From NCBI GenBank assembly GCA_050261915.1, contig JBLNDT010000001.1, positions 12,551 to 76,550 of the forward strand: DNA of 64,000 nucleotides. Reading direction: 5' to 3'. The position numbers were made by a program, and so were the translations under genes. This DNA comes from UBA699 sp050261915. Lineage in GTDB: Bacteria > Bacillota > Clostridia > Clostridiales > Clostridiaceae. The notes under the pieces were generated by a model, which was not told the origin of the DNA, did not search any database, and worked only from the letters and a program-made list of their open reading frames with translations. Shown here piece by piece: positions 52,172-60,616 of this stretch; position 1 is the first letter of the stretch; the number at the start of each line of letters is the position of its first letter.

Positions 52172-52508
52172 AATATTGATGCTCTTAATAGTTTTAACTT
52201 TATCCGGTTCATTAGGTGGTTTTTGCTTCAAAAAGGCAGTATCCTCCTGTGACTCACTAATTCGAGTTGTTTTTAGTCCTCTTCTTTATTTGGGAGGAAT
52301 ATTTTATGTGACAGGTGCAGCGCTAAACATAGTGGTGCTTAAATTTCTACCATATACCGTGGTGCTTCCATTAACAGCGCTTACATATATATGGACTCTG
52401 ATAATAGCACATTTTGCCCTAAAAGAAAAAATAACCAGGCTAAAGATAACTGGTGTTATCCTTATACTGGCTGGTGCTATTCTTCTTTGTGTAAAAGTAC
52501 CTCTATAA
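52164..52508 (+). CDS. EamA/SMR-like half-transporter B
   Basis: 114-residue, four-helix partner of the preceding gene. SLGGFCFKKAVSSCDSLI, LPYTVVLPLTALTYIWTLII and FALKEKITRLKITGVILILAGA fit ArnF/EamA-like half-units. The ATG at 52164 overlaps the previous stop, with GGAGGTGG just upstream. Its 3' end overlaps the convergent tagA-like gene by 32 bp. Confidence 0.8.
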   Translation: MLKILMLLIVLTLSGSLGGFCFKKAVSSCDSLIRVVFSPLLYLGGIFYVTGAALNIVVLKFLPYTVVLPLTALTYIWTLIIAHFALKEKITRLKITGVILILAGAILLCVKVPL

Positions 52509-53190
52509 GAAACCTTGGAATAGAAACTAGTCTTTTTATTCTCCAAGGTTCCTTTGACACCCTGTAAAGCCATTCTAGCCCTAAGTTTATCATCCACCTT
52601 GGAGCTCTGTTGATGTTTCCTGAAATAACATCAAAGCTTCCTCCAACCCCCATGAAAATCCTTACTGGTAGCTGGTCCATGTATTTTAAAATGAAACGAT
52701 CTTGTCTTGGAGAGCCCATGGCTGCAAAAACCGCCTCAGGCTTTTTATTTTTTATTTCATCGATTATATTGCTGCAGTTGTCCAAGTCGAAGTAACCATT
52801 ATGAAATCCAGCAATATAAAGGGTTGGGTATTTTTCTTTCAGCTTTTTGGCACATTTACTTACTACTTCTTCCTTGGCACCAAGGAGATAAATCCCCTTT
52901 CCTTCCTCACTACACTTTTTTATTATGAGCTCCATAACCTCAATTCCTGCAATTTTTTCTTTAACAGGAGATTTAACAATTTTTGATGCAAGTACAGTTC
53001 CTATGCCATCTGGAATAATAACAGCACTTTTTGATGTGAAAATATCATAAAGTTCCTTTTCATATAATCCATTATAAAGCACCTCTGGATTTCCTGATAC
53101 TATATTTACCTTTTCAAAACCTTGAATGTATTCCATAAGTTCCTGTTTTCCCTGATTAAAAACATTATAATTTAATATTTTTGAAAACAT
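52477..53190 (-). CDS. WecG/TagA/CpsF-family glycosyltransferase
   Basis: 237 residues of GT26. VNIVSGNPEVLY, SAVIIPDGIGTVLASKI, GKGIYLLGAKEEV, PEAVFAAMGSPRQDRFI and GVGGSFDVISGNINRAPRWM are all family hallmarks. TagA adds N-acetylmannosamine to undecaprenyl-PP-GlcNAc in teichoic acid linkage units; relatives act on other wall glycans. Last gene of the cluster on the minus strand, 1 bp after murJ. Confidence 0.93.
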   Translation of the reverse strand: MFSKILNYNVFNQGKQELMEYIQGFEKVNIVSGNPEVLYNGLYEKELYDIFTSKSAVIIPDGIGTVLASKIVKSPVKEKIAGIEVMELIIKKCSEEGKGIYLLGAKEEVVSKCAKKLKEKYPTLYIAGFHNGYFDLDNCSNIIDEIKNKKPEAVFAAMGSPRQDRFILKYMDQLPVRIFMGVGGSFDVISGNINRAPRWMINLGLEWLYRVSKEPWRIKRLVSIPRFLIEVLLHKEE

Positions 53191-53191
53191 A

Positions 53192-54754
53192 CTACACTGC
53201 CCTTTCCTTTTTCATTTTTCCTATTAATGAATTAACAAGCCAGTGAAACTCTTCAACCTTAAGCACATATATTCCGAAAAAATATACCCCGGTTCCAATA
53301 CAAAAGGATGCAAGTATTGAAATAATGCTTCCGTTTATACCACTGCCAAACCTTGCAAGGCATAAATTATTTGTAAAAAATATGCATGCTGCCATAATAG
53401 TTGATGCCAAGGTTATTCTGGCAAGTGCTGCCAAAGTTTTCGAAATGTTGATACCCTGAAGCTTTTTATTTATACCTAAGAGCATTAATATGGCTGTTAT
53501 TGCTGAAGCTATAGATGTGGACAAGGTTAATCCGGCAACTCCCATAGTTCTTGCAAAAACCATATTCAATATTACATTTAGTATTATTCCTATAAAGCTG
53601 TTTATCATTGGGGTTTTGGTGTCCTTAACAGCATAAAAAGCCTTATTTAGTATATCCCTTAAACTGTATGCAATCATAGCAGGGCAGAAGAACAGCAGTG
53701 CACTTGAAGTTAGAAACAAAGATTTTTCACCAAAGGCACCTCTTTTAAATATAACAGTTATTAAGGGAAATCTAAGCATAGCTATGGCAAAGGCTGCGGG
53801 CACCATAATCAGTAATATGGTATTTATTCCTTTATTCAAAGCAGATTTATATTCTTTTATATCCCCTTTGGCAATGTTTTCAGCAAGTGTTGGAAATATA
53901 ATCATTGCAATACCTATGGCAAAAACCTCATAGGCCAAGGTGTTAATTTTATTTGCAAATTCCAGCACAGTTACTGCACCGGCATAAATATTTGTTGCAA
54001 AGGATCTGTTTATAAACATGTTTAGTTGTATAAGTGAGGTACTTATTACAACAGGTATCATAAGGGTAAATATAGTCTTTAGTTCCTTTTCCCTTATATT
54101 AAAAATAGGTTTGTACTTGTAGCCAAGCTTTCTGTATTTGGGAATGTTTATAATAAGCTGCATGAAAAATGCCAAAACAGTCGCCCCTGCAAAGCCCACA
54201 ATTCCATACTTTCTAGTTAACAAAAGAAGGTATGCTATATAAACAATATTTGATGCTGCTGCCATTGCTGCAGGTTCCAGAAACTGTTTATGAACCTGCA
54301 GAACCCCTGCAATAACACTTTGAATGCTAATGAATAAAAGTGAACCAAGCATTATCCTTAATATTAGAATTGAATTGTTATATGCATTTATATCATGTTT
54401 AAACCCTGGTGCAAAAATGTCAATTATAGGTTTTGAAAACAATAACAAAACAATAGTAACAATAATTGTAGCAGCACTTGTTACATTGATTATGTTATTA
54501 ACAAAATCCCGAGACTTTTCCACTCCTTTTTTTTCAATATACTCTGAGTGAACAGGGATAAAAGTTGTGGTAATTCCATAACTTATTGTGGTTAAAAGAT
54601 AAACTACCCCAAGAGAAAAGTTATATACATCCGTTACGTAGGTTGTTCCAAACTTTGCTGCAATAAGGGAATCTCTTACAAGAGCGAGAACTTTCCCGAT
54701 TATTATCAAAGTCATCACTATTATTGAATTTTTTAAGAATTTATTATTTTTCAT
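53192..54754 (-). CDS. murJ: MurJ/MviN-family lipid flippase
   Basis: 520-residue polytopic protein with about 14 helices. MTLIIIGKVLALVRDSLIAAKFG and the central GVLQVHKQFLEPA and NKAFYAVKDTKTPM stretches identify the MVF/MurJ branch of MOP exporters. MurJ flips lipid II; the location within a glycan cluster leaves open that it flips a polysaccharide repeat unit. The ATG at 54754 directly follows the previous stop (TAATATG); an RBS is weak, so coupling is likely. Confidence 0.9.
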   Translation of the reverse strand: MKNNKFLKNSIIVMTLIIIGKVLALVRDSLIAAKFGTTYVTDVYNFSLGVVYLLTTISYGITTTFIPVHSEYIEKKGVEKSRDFVNNIINVTSAATIIVTIVLLLFSKPIIDIFAPGFKHDINAYNNSILILRIMLGSLLFISIQSVIAGVLQVHKQFLEPAAMAAASNIVYIAYLLLLTRKYGIVGFAGATVLAFFMQLIINIPKYRKLGYKYKPIFNIREKELKTIFTLMIPVVISTSLIQLNMFINRSFATNIYAGAVTVLEFANKINTLAYEVFAIGIAMIIFPTLAENIAKGDIKEYKSALNKGINTILLIMVPAAFAIAMLRFPLITVIFKRGAFGEKSLFLTSSALLFFCPAMIAYSLRDILNKAFYAVKDTKTPMINSFIGIILNVILNMVFARTMGVAGLTLSTSIASAITAILMLLGINKKLQGINISKTLAALARITLASTIMAACIFFTNNLCLARFGSGINGSIISILASFCIGTGVYFFGIYVLKVEEFHWLVNSLIGKMKKERAV

Positions 54755-54755
54755 A

Positions 54756-55847
54756 TTATTTACCGTTATAATCCTCAATTATACTTTTATAAGCATCATA
54801 ATATCTGCTGCAGAAATTATCCATTGAAAACCTGTCAATAACATCCATATATAACCTGTTCCCCATTTCTGGCAAGGTATTTTTATTTATATATGCTGCC
54901 TTTAACTTATGATATATGTCCTCCTCGGAATATGGGTCAAATACATATCCATTGCTGCTGTTTATTATATTTGGCATATCCCCAGCATTTGATACAGCAG
55001 CTGGCTTTTTAACTGCTGCACTTTCAAGAATCACTAGAGGCGGAGATCCCCCCTCACTTAATGAGGACAATACGCTAATATCTGAAGCATTTATGTAATC
55101 AAGAACATTTTCTTTAAAGCCTGCAAAAACAACTCCCTCATTTCCAAGAGCCTTCAAATTCTCCAAAAGACTGCCTTCCCCAATTAAAAGCAGCTTTGTA
55201 TTCCTAAACTCAAGGTGAAGCTTGTTAAAGGCTTTTATAAGCCTAAGGTGGTTTTTTACAGGGTGAAGACGAGCTACCATAATATAAACAAAATCCGACT
55301 CCAAAATACCAAGTGAATTTCTAACAACTATGCTGTCTTCAAGTTTTTCCTCTTTAAATTCAAACCCGTTATATACAACAATTTTTGTACCATCAAAGCT
55401 TTCACCCTCCAAAAGATTCCTTATATAATCTGATACGCAGATGAAATACTTAAAGCTTCTTAAGCCTAATATGCTAAGAGGTGTAAATAAAATATGCTTT
55501 AATTTGCTGTTCAAAAAATCCTGCCTGTAATTGCTGTGAACTGTAGCAGCAGAAGCAATTGAAAGCTTTTTTGAAATTAATTTATTTAATACAAATGCCT
55601 TAGCTCCATGAAAATTAACAATATCAAAGCCCTCCTTTGATATGTATTCAAGGAATTCACCGTTAATAAAGGCTTTTGTACTTAGAACCTTAACCCTTAT
55701 TTTTAAGTTCAAGGCACCCTCATACAATGCACCAGTTCCAATGCATCCAATAGTGCTGAATGTATCTTTTATATTAGTGCATAAATTAAGAACATGCCTT
55801 GCCCCTCCCCCGTTGTCATTTCCAGATATTATATGTAAAACCTTAAT
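54756..55847 (-). CDS. GT4 glycosyltransferase with apparent AUU start
   Basis: 363 residues if started at ATT 55847. The N-terminal motif KVLHIISGNDNGGGARHVLN, the GT-B acceptor-side loop expected of GT4 enzymes, is encoded in frame upstream of the first TTG (55727), and there is no ATG, GTG or TTG in between. AGGTGAG lies 5 bases before the ATT, and the ATT overlaps the upstream gene's stop (ATTAA). In-frame TGA lies at 55854-55856. The C-terminal domain has the donor-site region LSSLSEGGSPPLVILESAA. Starting at 55727 would remove the whole first strand and loop. Confidence 0.85.
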   Translation of the reverse strand: MKVLHIISGNDNGGGARHVLNLCTNIKDTFSTIGCIGTGALYEGALNLKIRVKVLSTKAFINGEFLEYISKEGFDIVNFHGAKAFVLNKLISKKLSIASAATVHSNYRQDFLNSKLKHILFTPLSILGLRSFKYFICVSDYIRNLLEGESFDGTKIVVYNGFEFKEEKLEDSIVVRNSLGILESDFVYIMVARLHPVKNHLRLIKAFNKLHLEFRNTKLLLIGEGSLLENLKALGNEGVVFAGFKENVLDYINASDISVLSSLSEGGSPPLVILESAAVKKPAAVSNAGDMPNIINSSNGYVFDPYSEEDIYHKLKAAYINKNTLPEMGNRLYMDVIDRFSMDNFCSRYYDAYKSIIEDYNGK

Positions 55848-57198
55848 TGTTACTCACCTGCTTTCTTTTAATAAGTAACCCTATTGTCATAGGCACCATT
55901 ATTGATGCAATTAGAAAATTGACATATTGATACCTGTAGTCCTGTGCCGGGGTTGCTATCATAAAGGCAAGTGAATTTGAAAGTATAGGCACAAGCAGCA
56001 AAAGATATTCTTTGCCCCTTAGTTTCGCAATTATTAACCCTGCAATTATACAAATATAAAGCCATACAGCAGGTCTCCAAAAATATATCATCTTATCCGT
56101 TTCCAAGGTATAGCTCAATATCCTGTTTGCCCTGTATGTAACTCCCTGGCTCAAAACAGCACTTTTTAATCCCATATCATTTTTTGATATCCCGGCAGTT
56201 AATGTATAGGTGTAGGCATCCTTGTAGGGAACAGGCCTCCATATCATTGAAGTGTGCTTTAAATAAGCCTCCGTTACTATACCAGGATTATTTATTACAG
56301 CCACAGACCAAAACTTGATAAATTCCCCCTTATGCTGTGAAGCGTAAAGTACGTCAAACTTATCATTAAATTTGATAGGATTTGTTGAATATGGATTATA
56401 CTCAGACGCCCATAGATTCAAAGGAAGAAGCTTGTTAAAAAATTCCTTCTGATGCTGATTTAGCATTCCGTTATACTTAATAACCGCTGCAACCTGCTGC
56501 ATAGGTATTCCAAGTGCTTCAACAGAGGGCTCTTTTTCAACTTTAAGCAGGTTGAAAAAAGGTCCTGAAATTATTCCGTACATAATCATAATTATTATAG
56601 TGATTCCTATGGTCTTTTTTCTGTACTTTTTAAACACTATTGCCAAGGAAATAATAACGAGTGCAAAGGTTAGAATTCCATTATATCTTAAGAAAATTAC
56701 CCCAAGTAAGTTAATTATTAATATTATCCTGTGATACCTTGGCGCAAGCCATTTACCTTTAGATGTAATTATTTCAATAAGTATTATGGTTAGCCATAGA
56801 AGCATTATGCTGTACATAATATCCTTCCAAAGATTAATTACCATTAATCCATTAGTTGGATATAATGCAAAAAATAAAATTGAAAATGATAAAATTATTT
56901 TATTTACCTTTAGCTTTAACAGGACATAAATCCCAAACATGAAGACAATAGTTAATATTAATATCTGAGCCATTGCAACACTTGCTGGAGAATTCCAAAG
57001 CCTGGCACAAATGTAATAAAACAGTGTACTTATTACAGGGTGCCAGCTGCTGAACTTAAATTCAACCATCTGTTTCCACTGGGATATGCTATCCACTGAC
57101 ATGAAACCCGGGTAAAACCCAATTAAATAAAAAACTAACCCTGCAGCTAATAAAACTGATCCTATAATTAAAAACCATTTATCTTTTCTTAAAATCAA
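55843..57198 (-). CDS. Polytopic membrane protein, DUF6020-like (GT-C type)
   Basis: 451 residues, TTG start with AGGAGG 9 bases upstream. About 11-12 helices; the first periplasmic loop has YPGFMSVDSISQWKQ and SSWHPVISTLFYY, resembling GT-C lipid-linked sugar transferases and DUF6020 proteins. A large soluble loop (about 215-330) contains LGIPMQQVAAVI. Probably a glycosyl- or acyl-transferase acting on lipid-linked wall glycan. Family name is from recall of pattern. Confidence 0.75.
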   Translation of the reverse strand: MILRKDKWFLIIGSVLLAAGLVFYLIGFYPGFMSVDSISQWKQMVEFKFSSWHPVISTLFYYICARLWNSPASVAMAQILILTIVFMFGIYVLLKLKVNKIILSFSILFFALYPTNGLMVINLWKDIMYSIMLLWLTIILIEIITSKGKWLAPRYHRIILIINLLGVIFLRYNGILTFALVIISLAIVFKKYRKKTIGITIIIMIMYGIISGPFFNLLKVEKEPSVEALGIPMQQVAAVIKYNGMLNQHQKEFFNKLLPLNLWASEYNPYSTNPIKFNDKFDVLYASQHKGEFIKFWSVAVINNPGIVTEAYLKHTSMIWRPVPYKDAYTYTLTAGISKNDMGLKSAVLSQGVTYRANRILSYTLETDKMIYFWRPAVWLYICIIAGLIIAKLRGKEYLLLLVPILSNSLAFMIATPAQDYRYQYVNFLIASIMVPMTIGLLIKRKQVSNN

Positions 57199-58131
57199 TT
57201 AGTTGTTCCTCCTGTTGTTTCTTAATTGATTTAGATAAAGTTCATAATTGGCACGTTGATTCTTTGCTATTGTATCTAATATTATTCCACTTACAAAGGA
57301 GAGCATGGATACCATAACAAGTCCTACTGCTAAAATTGCTGAAGGCACTTTTGTTATATAGCTGGTTTGCGCAAATTCAATAAGCACTGGTGTACCTACT
57401 GCTAATCCAGCTATCAAAAATATTCCGAAAAAAATGTTGAAAAATATAAGTGGTTTGTAATCCTTGAAAAGCATGAATATTGTTTTTAATACCTTAAAGC
57501 CGTCACTGAAGGTGTTAAGCTTTGATTCGCTGCCTTCAGGACGATCCCTATATTCTATAGGTACTTCCTTTACAATAAACTTTTTATCCAAAGCATGTAT
57601 GCTCATTTCTGTTTCTATCTCAAACTTTTCACTTAATACGGGCATAGCCTTTACAAATTCTCTATTAAAGCCACGATATCCAGTCATTATATCCTTTAAA
57701 TTATTGTTATATATCTTATTTATAAGCCATCTTACCAGGTTGTTTCCAAAATCATGAAATGGTCTTTTGTTTTCACTTGCATATGTTCCGTTAGATAACC
57801 GGTCTCCTATAGTCATATCCGCTTCTCCAGCTAATAGAGGCTCTAGAAGCTTATGTACAAATTCCGCTGGATAAGTGTCATCACCGTCCACCATTATATA
57901 AAAATCCGCTTCAATGTCCCTAAACATTGACCTTACCACATTTCCCTTCCCCTGCCTTAACTCCCTCTTTACTGTAGCCCCATGCTTTATAGCAATATTT
58001 GCAGTGGAATCCTTTGAGTTATTATCATAAACGTATATATCAGCCTCGGGCATTTCACGTTTGAAATCCTCTATTACTTTGGCTATTGTTATTTCCTCGT
58101 TGTAACATGGGATTAAAATAGCTGTTTTCAT
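57199..58131 (-). CDS. GT2 glycosyltransferase (DPM1/GtrB-like)
   Basis: 310 residues: a GT-A domain with IPCYNEEITIAKVIEDFK, DNNSKDSTANIA, MVDGDDTYPAE (DxD-type metal site) and RQGKGNVVRSM, then two C-terminal transmembrane helices. Similar enzymes make polyprenyl-phosphate sugars that GT-C proteins use, which fits its neighbour DUF6020-like gene 1 bp downstream. Start overlaps the ligase gene by 4 bp. Confidence 0.92.
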   Translation of the reverse strand: MKTAILIPCYNEEITIAKVIEDFKREMPEADIYVYDNNSKDSTANIAIKHGATVKRELRQGKGNVVRSMFRDIEADFYIMVDGDDTYPAEFVHKLLEPLLAGEADMTIGDRLSNGTYASENKRPFHDFGNNLVRWLINKIYNNNLKDIMTGYRGFNREFVKAMPVLSEKFEIETEMSIHALDKKFIVKEVPIEYRDRPEGSESKLNTFSDGFKVLKTIFMLFKDYKPLIFFNIFFGIFLIAGLAVGTPVLIEFAQTSYITKVPSAILAVGLVMVSMLSFVSGIILDTIAKNQRANYELYLNQLRNNRRNN

Positions 58132-59384
58132 TGCAGTTCCCCTTTCATTTCAGCGCAATTTCTATTATAAGACAGTGATTCAAAAATTGCTATAAAAATC
58201 CAAAAGAACGCTATAACCTTTGGAGCAGAGAAAAAGTTGTCTATAAGGTTCATTGCCATAAATACTGTTATTGATATTAGAAACCCTTTGGAAAAGTTCA
58301 AAAATAGAGGGTTCTTTTCATTTCGTATATATCTTATTAAGTTTCTGAAAATTGATATAATCATTCCTACAAAGGAGGCTGTGCCTGCAAGTCCAAGTTC
58401 ACATTGTATCTTTAAAAATATATTATGTGGGTGAAACACCTGAACTGTATCATAGGTATTTGTCAGTTCAGGATGTTTTTTTATATAGTTTCCGTATAAG
58501 GTGTAAAAATTACCGTTTCCAACCCCAAGGGCAAGGTGATCCTTTATCATATATGATGCTGTTTTCCATATCTTTATCCTTGAATCATTTTGGGTCATGT
58601 CTGCCACCTGCAAAATCCTTATTCTTGTGGCAGGTATTATAAGTGCCGCGGCCCCCATGGCAATAAAGCCTATTATGAACTTTATATTATAGAACAGAGT
58701 TATAAGCACACATCCAAGCATAACACCAAGAAGGGCACTTCTAGAATATGAAGCCACAATATTAGCTAAGGCTGCCAAGGAAATAATGGCATATACAAGT
58801 TTTTGTTTAATCCTTTTTTCACTAATAAAAAGTGTTATTGCTGGAAACAATGATATTATAGCAAATGTTCCAAGATTATTTGCATTTTCTAAAGTTGATG
58901 CTGTTCTCAGCTGATTAAAATATTCTGAATTCCCAACCCTGGTAAGTGCCGTTACATAGTCCAATATACCTTTTGAAAAAATAATAAGGCATACCCCAAA
59001 GTAAATTTTAATAATATTTTCTAAAATTTTTTCACTAGATATTTCATATTTTACAATGAAAAATAAAACAATATAGGAAGTGAACCTGGCACTTTCATTT
59101 AATGCCATTTTCTTGTCCATTGAATACATTACGGAACAGAACATTATTAATATTACTAATGCCATACATATTCCTATGCTGTGAGTAAAGAAATCCTTGA
59201 ACCCTTTCATGAATTTTGTTCTTGAGGATTTGTCCACAATTATCTTTAATCCATACCCCAGGATTATTAAAGCAAGGATGATGTCCCCGTTAAATGGTAT
59301 TTGGCCTATTTTAAATTTGCTTGGAGTTAGCGGCAAAATAATTATATAAAGATATATCATATATTCAAAAATTTTATCCACCAC
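58128..59384 (-). CDS. O-antigen ligase/Wzy-like polymerase
   Basis: 418-residue protein with about 10-12 helices and the Wzy_C-type periplasmic loop carrying HPHNIFLKIQCELGLAGTA, the signature of O-antigen ligases, Wzy polymerases and TuaE-like proteins. GTG start adjacent to the previous stop. Likely polymerises or ligates repeat units on the outer membrane leaflet side. Confidence 0.9.
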   Translation of the reverse strand: MVDKIFEYMIYLYIIILPLTPSKFKIGQIPFNGDIILALIILGYGLKIIVDKSSRTKFMKGFKDFFTHSIGICMALVILIMFCSVMYSMDKKMALNESARFTSYIVLFFIVKYEISSEKILENIIKIYFGVCLIIFSKGILDYVTALTRVGNSEYFNQLRTASTLENANNLGTFAIISLFPAITLFISEKRIKQKLVYAIISLAALANIVASYSRSALLGVMLGCVLITLFYNIKFIIGFIAMGAAALIIPATRIRILQVADMTQNDSRIKIWKTASYMIKDHLALGVGNGNFYTLYGNYIKKHPELTNTYDTVQVFHPHNIFLKIQCELGLAGTASFVGMIISIFRNLIRYIRNEKNPLFLNFSKGFLISITVFMAMNLIDNFFSAPKVIAFFWIFIAIFESLSYNRNCAEMKGELQ

Positions 59385-60506
59385 TTATTCCTCCTCATAA
59401 ACTTTAATAACAGCTTCAGTAAATGCTTTCATTGAAAAGTTTTTATCAACATACATTTTCCCCAAGCCCCCTACAGACTCTATTTTTGATTTGTTTTCAA
59501 TTATCCATTTTATTTTGTCATAAATTTTGTTGCTGTCTCCAGGCTCCACAATATATCCGTTTTCACCATCAGAAATCATATCTGTCAGCGCACCAACTTT
59601 TGTGCAAAGTACTGGTTTTCCTAATGACATTGCTTCTAAAATAACATAAGGCATACCTTCTTTAATTGAAGGAAGTACAAACAAATCTAAAATATTCATT
59701 ATCTGATAATTATCTTCTCTATAGCCAAGAAAAACAATATGTTCATATGATTTGGACAGTTCCATCATTTCATCCATTTTAGGTCCTGCCCCCGCAAATA
59801 TTGTTTTAAACTTATACCCTTCACCGTACAACTTTTTCACTGCTTCTATTAAATAAACATGTCCCTTGGTATCATAAAAATTAGATATTGTACCTAATAC
59901 AAATTCATCTTCCTTTATATTAAGTTCAGCTTTAAGCTCACTGGGATTTCCAAGTAAATCTTTGTCAATTTCAGGTATAGCATTGGGAATGTATACAAGC
60001 TTCTTTTCACTTGTTACCTTTTTTTCAACTGCTGAGTCACAGTCCCTTTTAGAAACTGCAATAGTCTTGCTGCCAAAAACTGATCCCATTCTTTCAATAT
60101 TAACATATATGAACCTTTTTAAACTGCTCATAGGCTCGTTGAAAACAAAACCATGGGCTGTATAAATTATTCTTTTGATCCCTGCAAGCTTAGCTGCAGT
60201 CCTGCCTAAAATACCAGCTTTTGAACTATGACAGTGAACAATATCAAATTTTTCTTGTTTAAACAATTTATATAAATACATCACAGCTTTTATATCCTTA
60301 AGAGGATTTATTTCTCTTACCATATCAGGTACAAGTTCCACCTTTATACCGCATTCCTCTACCTTAGAAATAAGTTTTCCACCTTCTGAGGTAAATACTG
60401 TTACATCGTACCCCTGGTTTTTTAATTCACGGCTCAGCAGAATCACATGTTTTTGAGCACCGCCCATTTCGGAAAGAGTAACCAATTGGGCAACTTTCTT
60501 AGCCAT
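59385..60506 (-). CDS. GT4 glycosyltransferase
   Basis: 373 residues. VAQLVTLSEMGGAQKHVILL is the N-terminal GT-B loop; YTAHGFVFNEP and VLPSIKEGMPYVILEAMSLG (E-x7-E donor site) are typical of GT4. The ATG at 60506 has AAGGAG 7 bases upstream; an in-frame ATG 11 codons earlier is unsupported. First gene after the licD terminator, with a candidate promoter upstream. Confidence 0.94.
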   Translation of the reverse strand: MAKKVAQLVTLSEMGGAQKHVILLSRELKNQGYDVTVFTSEGGKLISKVEECGIKVELVPDMVREINPLKDIKAVMYLYKLFKQEKFDIVHCHSSKAGILGRTAAKLAGIKRIIYTAHGFVFNEPMSSLKRFIYVNIERMGSVFGSKTIAVSKRDCDSAVEKKVTSEKKLVYIPNAIPEIDKDLLGNPSELKAELNIKEDEFVLGTISNFYDTKGHVYLIEAVKKLYGEGYKFKTIFAGAGPKMDEMMELSKSYEHIVFLGYREDNYQIMNILDLFVLPSIKEGMPYVILEAMSLGKPVLCTKVGALTDMISDGENGYIVEPGDSNKIYDKIKWIIENKSKIESVGGLGKMYVDKNFSMKAFTEAVIKVYEEE

Positions 60507-60544
60507 AAAAATTCTCCTTTTCTTAATGAAATAATTCAATATTT

Positions 60545-60573
60545 ATTTTACTGCTTATTCCACATAATGTACA
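60545..60573 (-). promoter_or_regulatory. Possible promoter for the GT4-tagA transcript
   Basis: TGTACA and TAAAAT separated by 17 bp, 39 bp upstream of the GT4 start and downstream of the licD terminator. The -35 match is only 4 of 6. Confidence 0.4.
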
Positions 60574-60590
60574 GAATAAAAAAGACTATG

Positions 60591-60616
60591 ATATAAAAAG
60601 CACCCTTTCAGGTGCT
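60591..60616 (-). terminator. Short terminator after the LicD-GT4 gene
   Basis: AGCACC / GGTGCT stem, 6-base loop, TTTTTATATC tail on the minus strand. The short stem suggests partial termination inside the glycan cluster. Confidence 0.65.
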
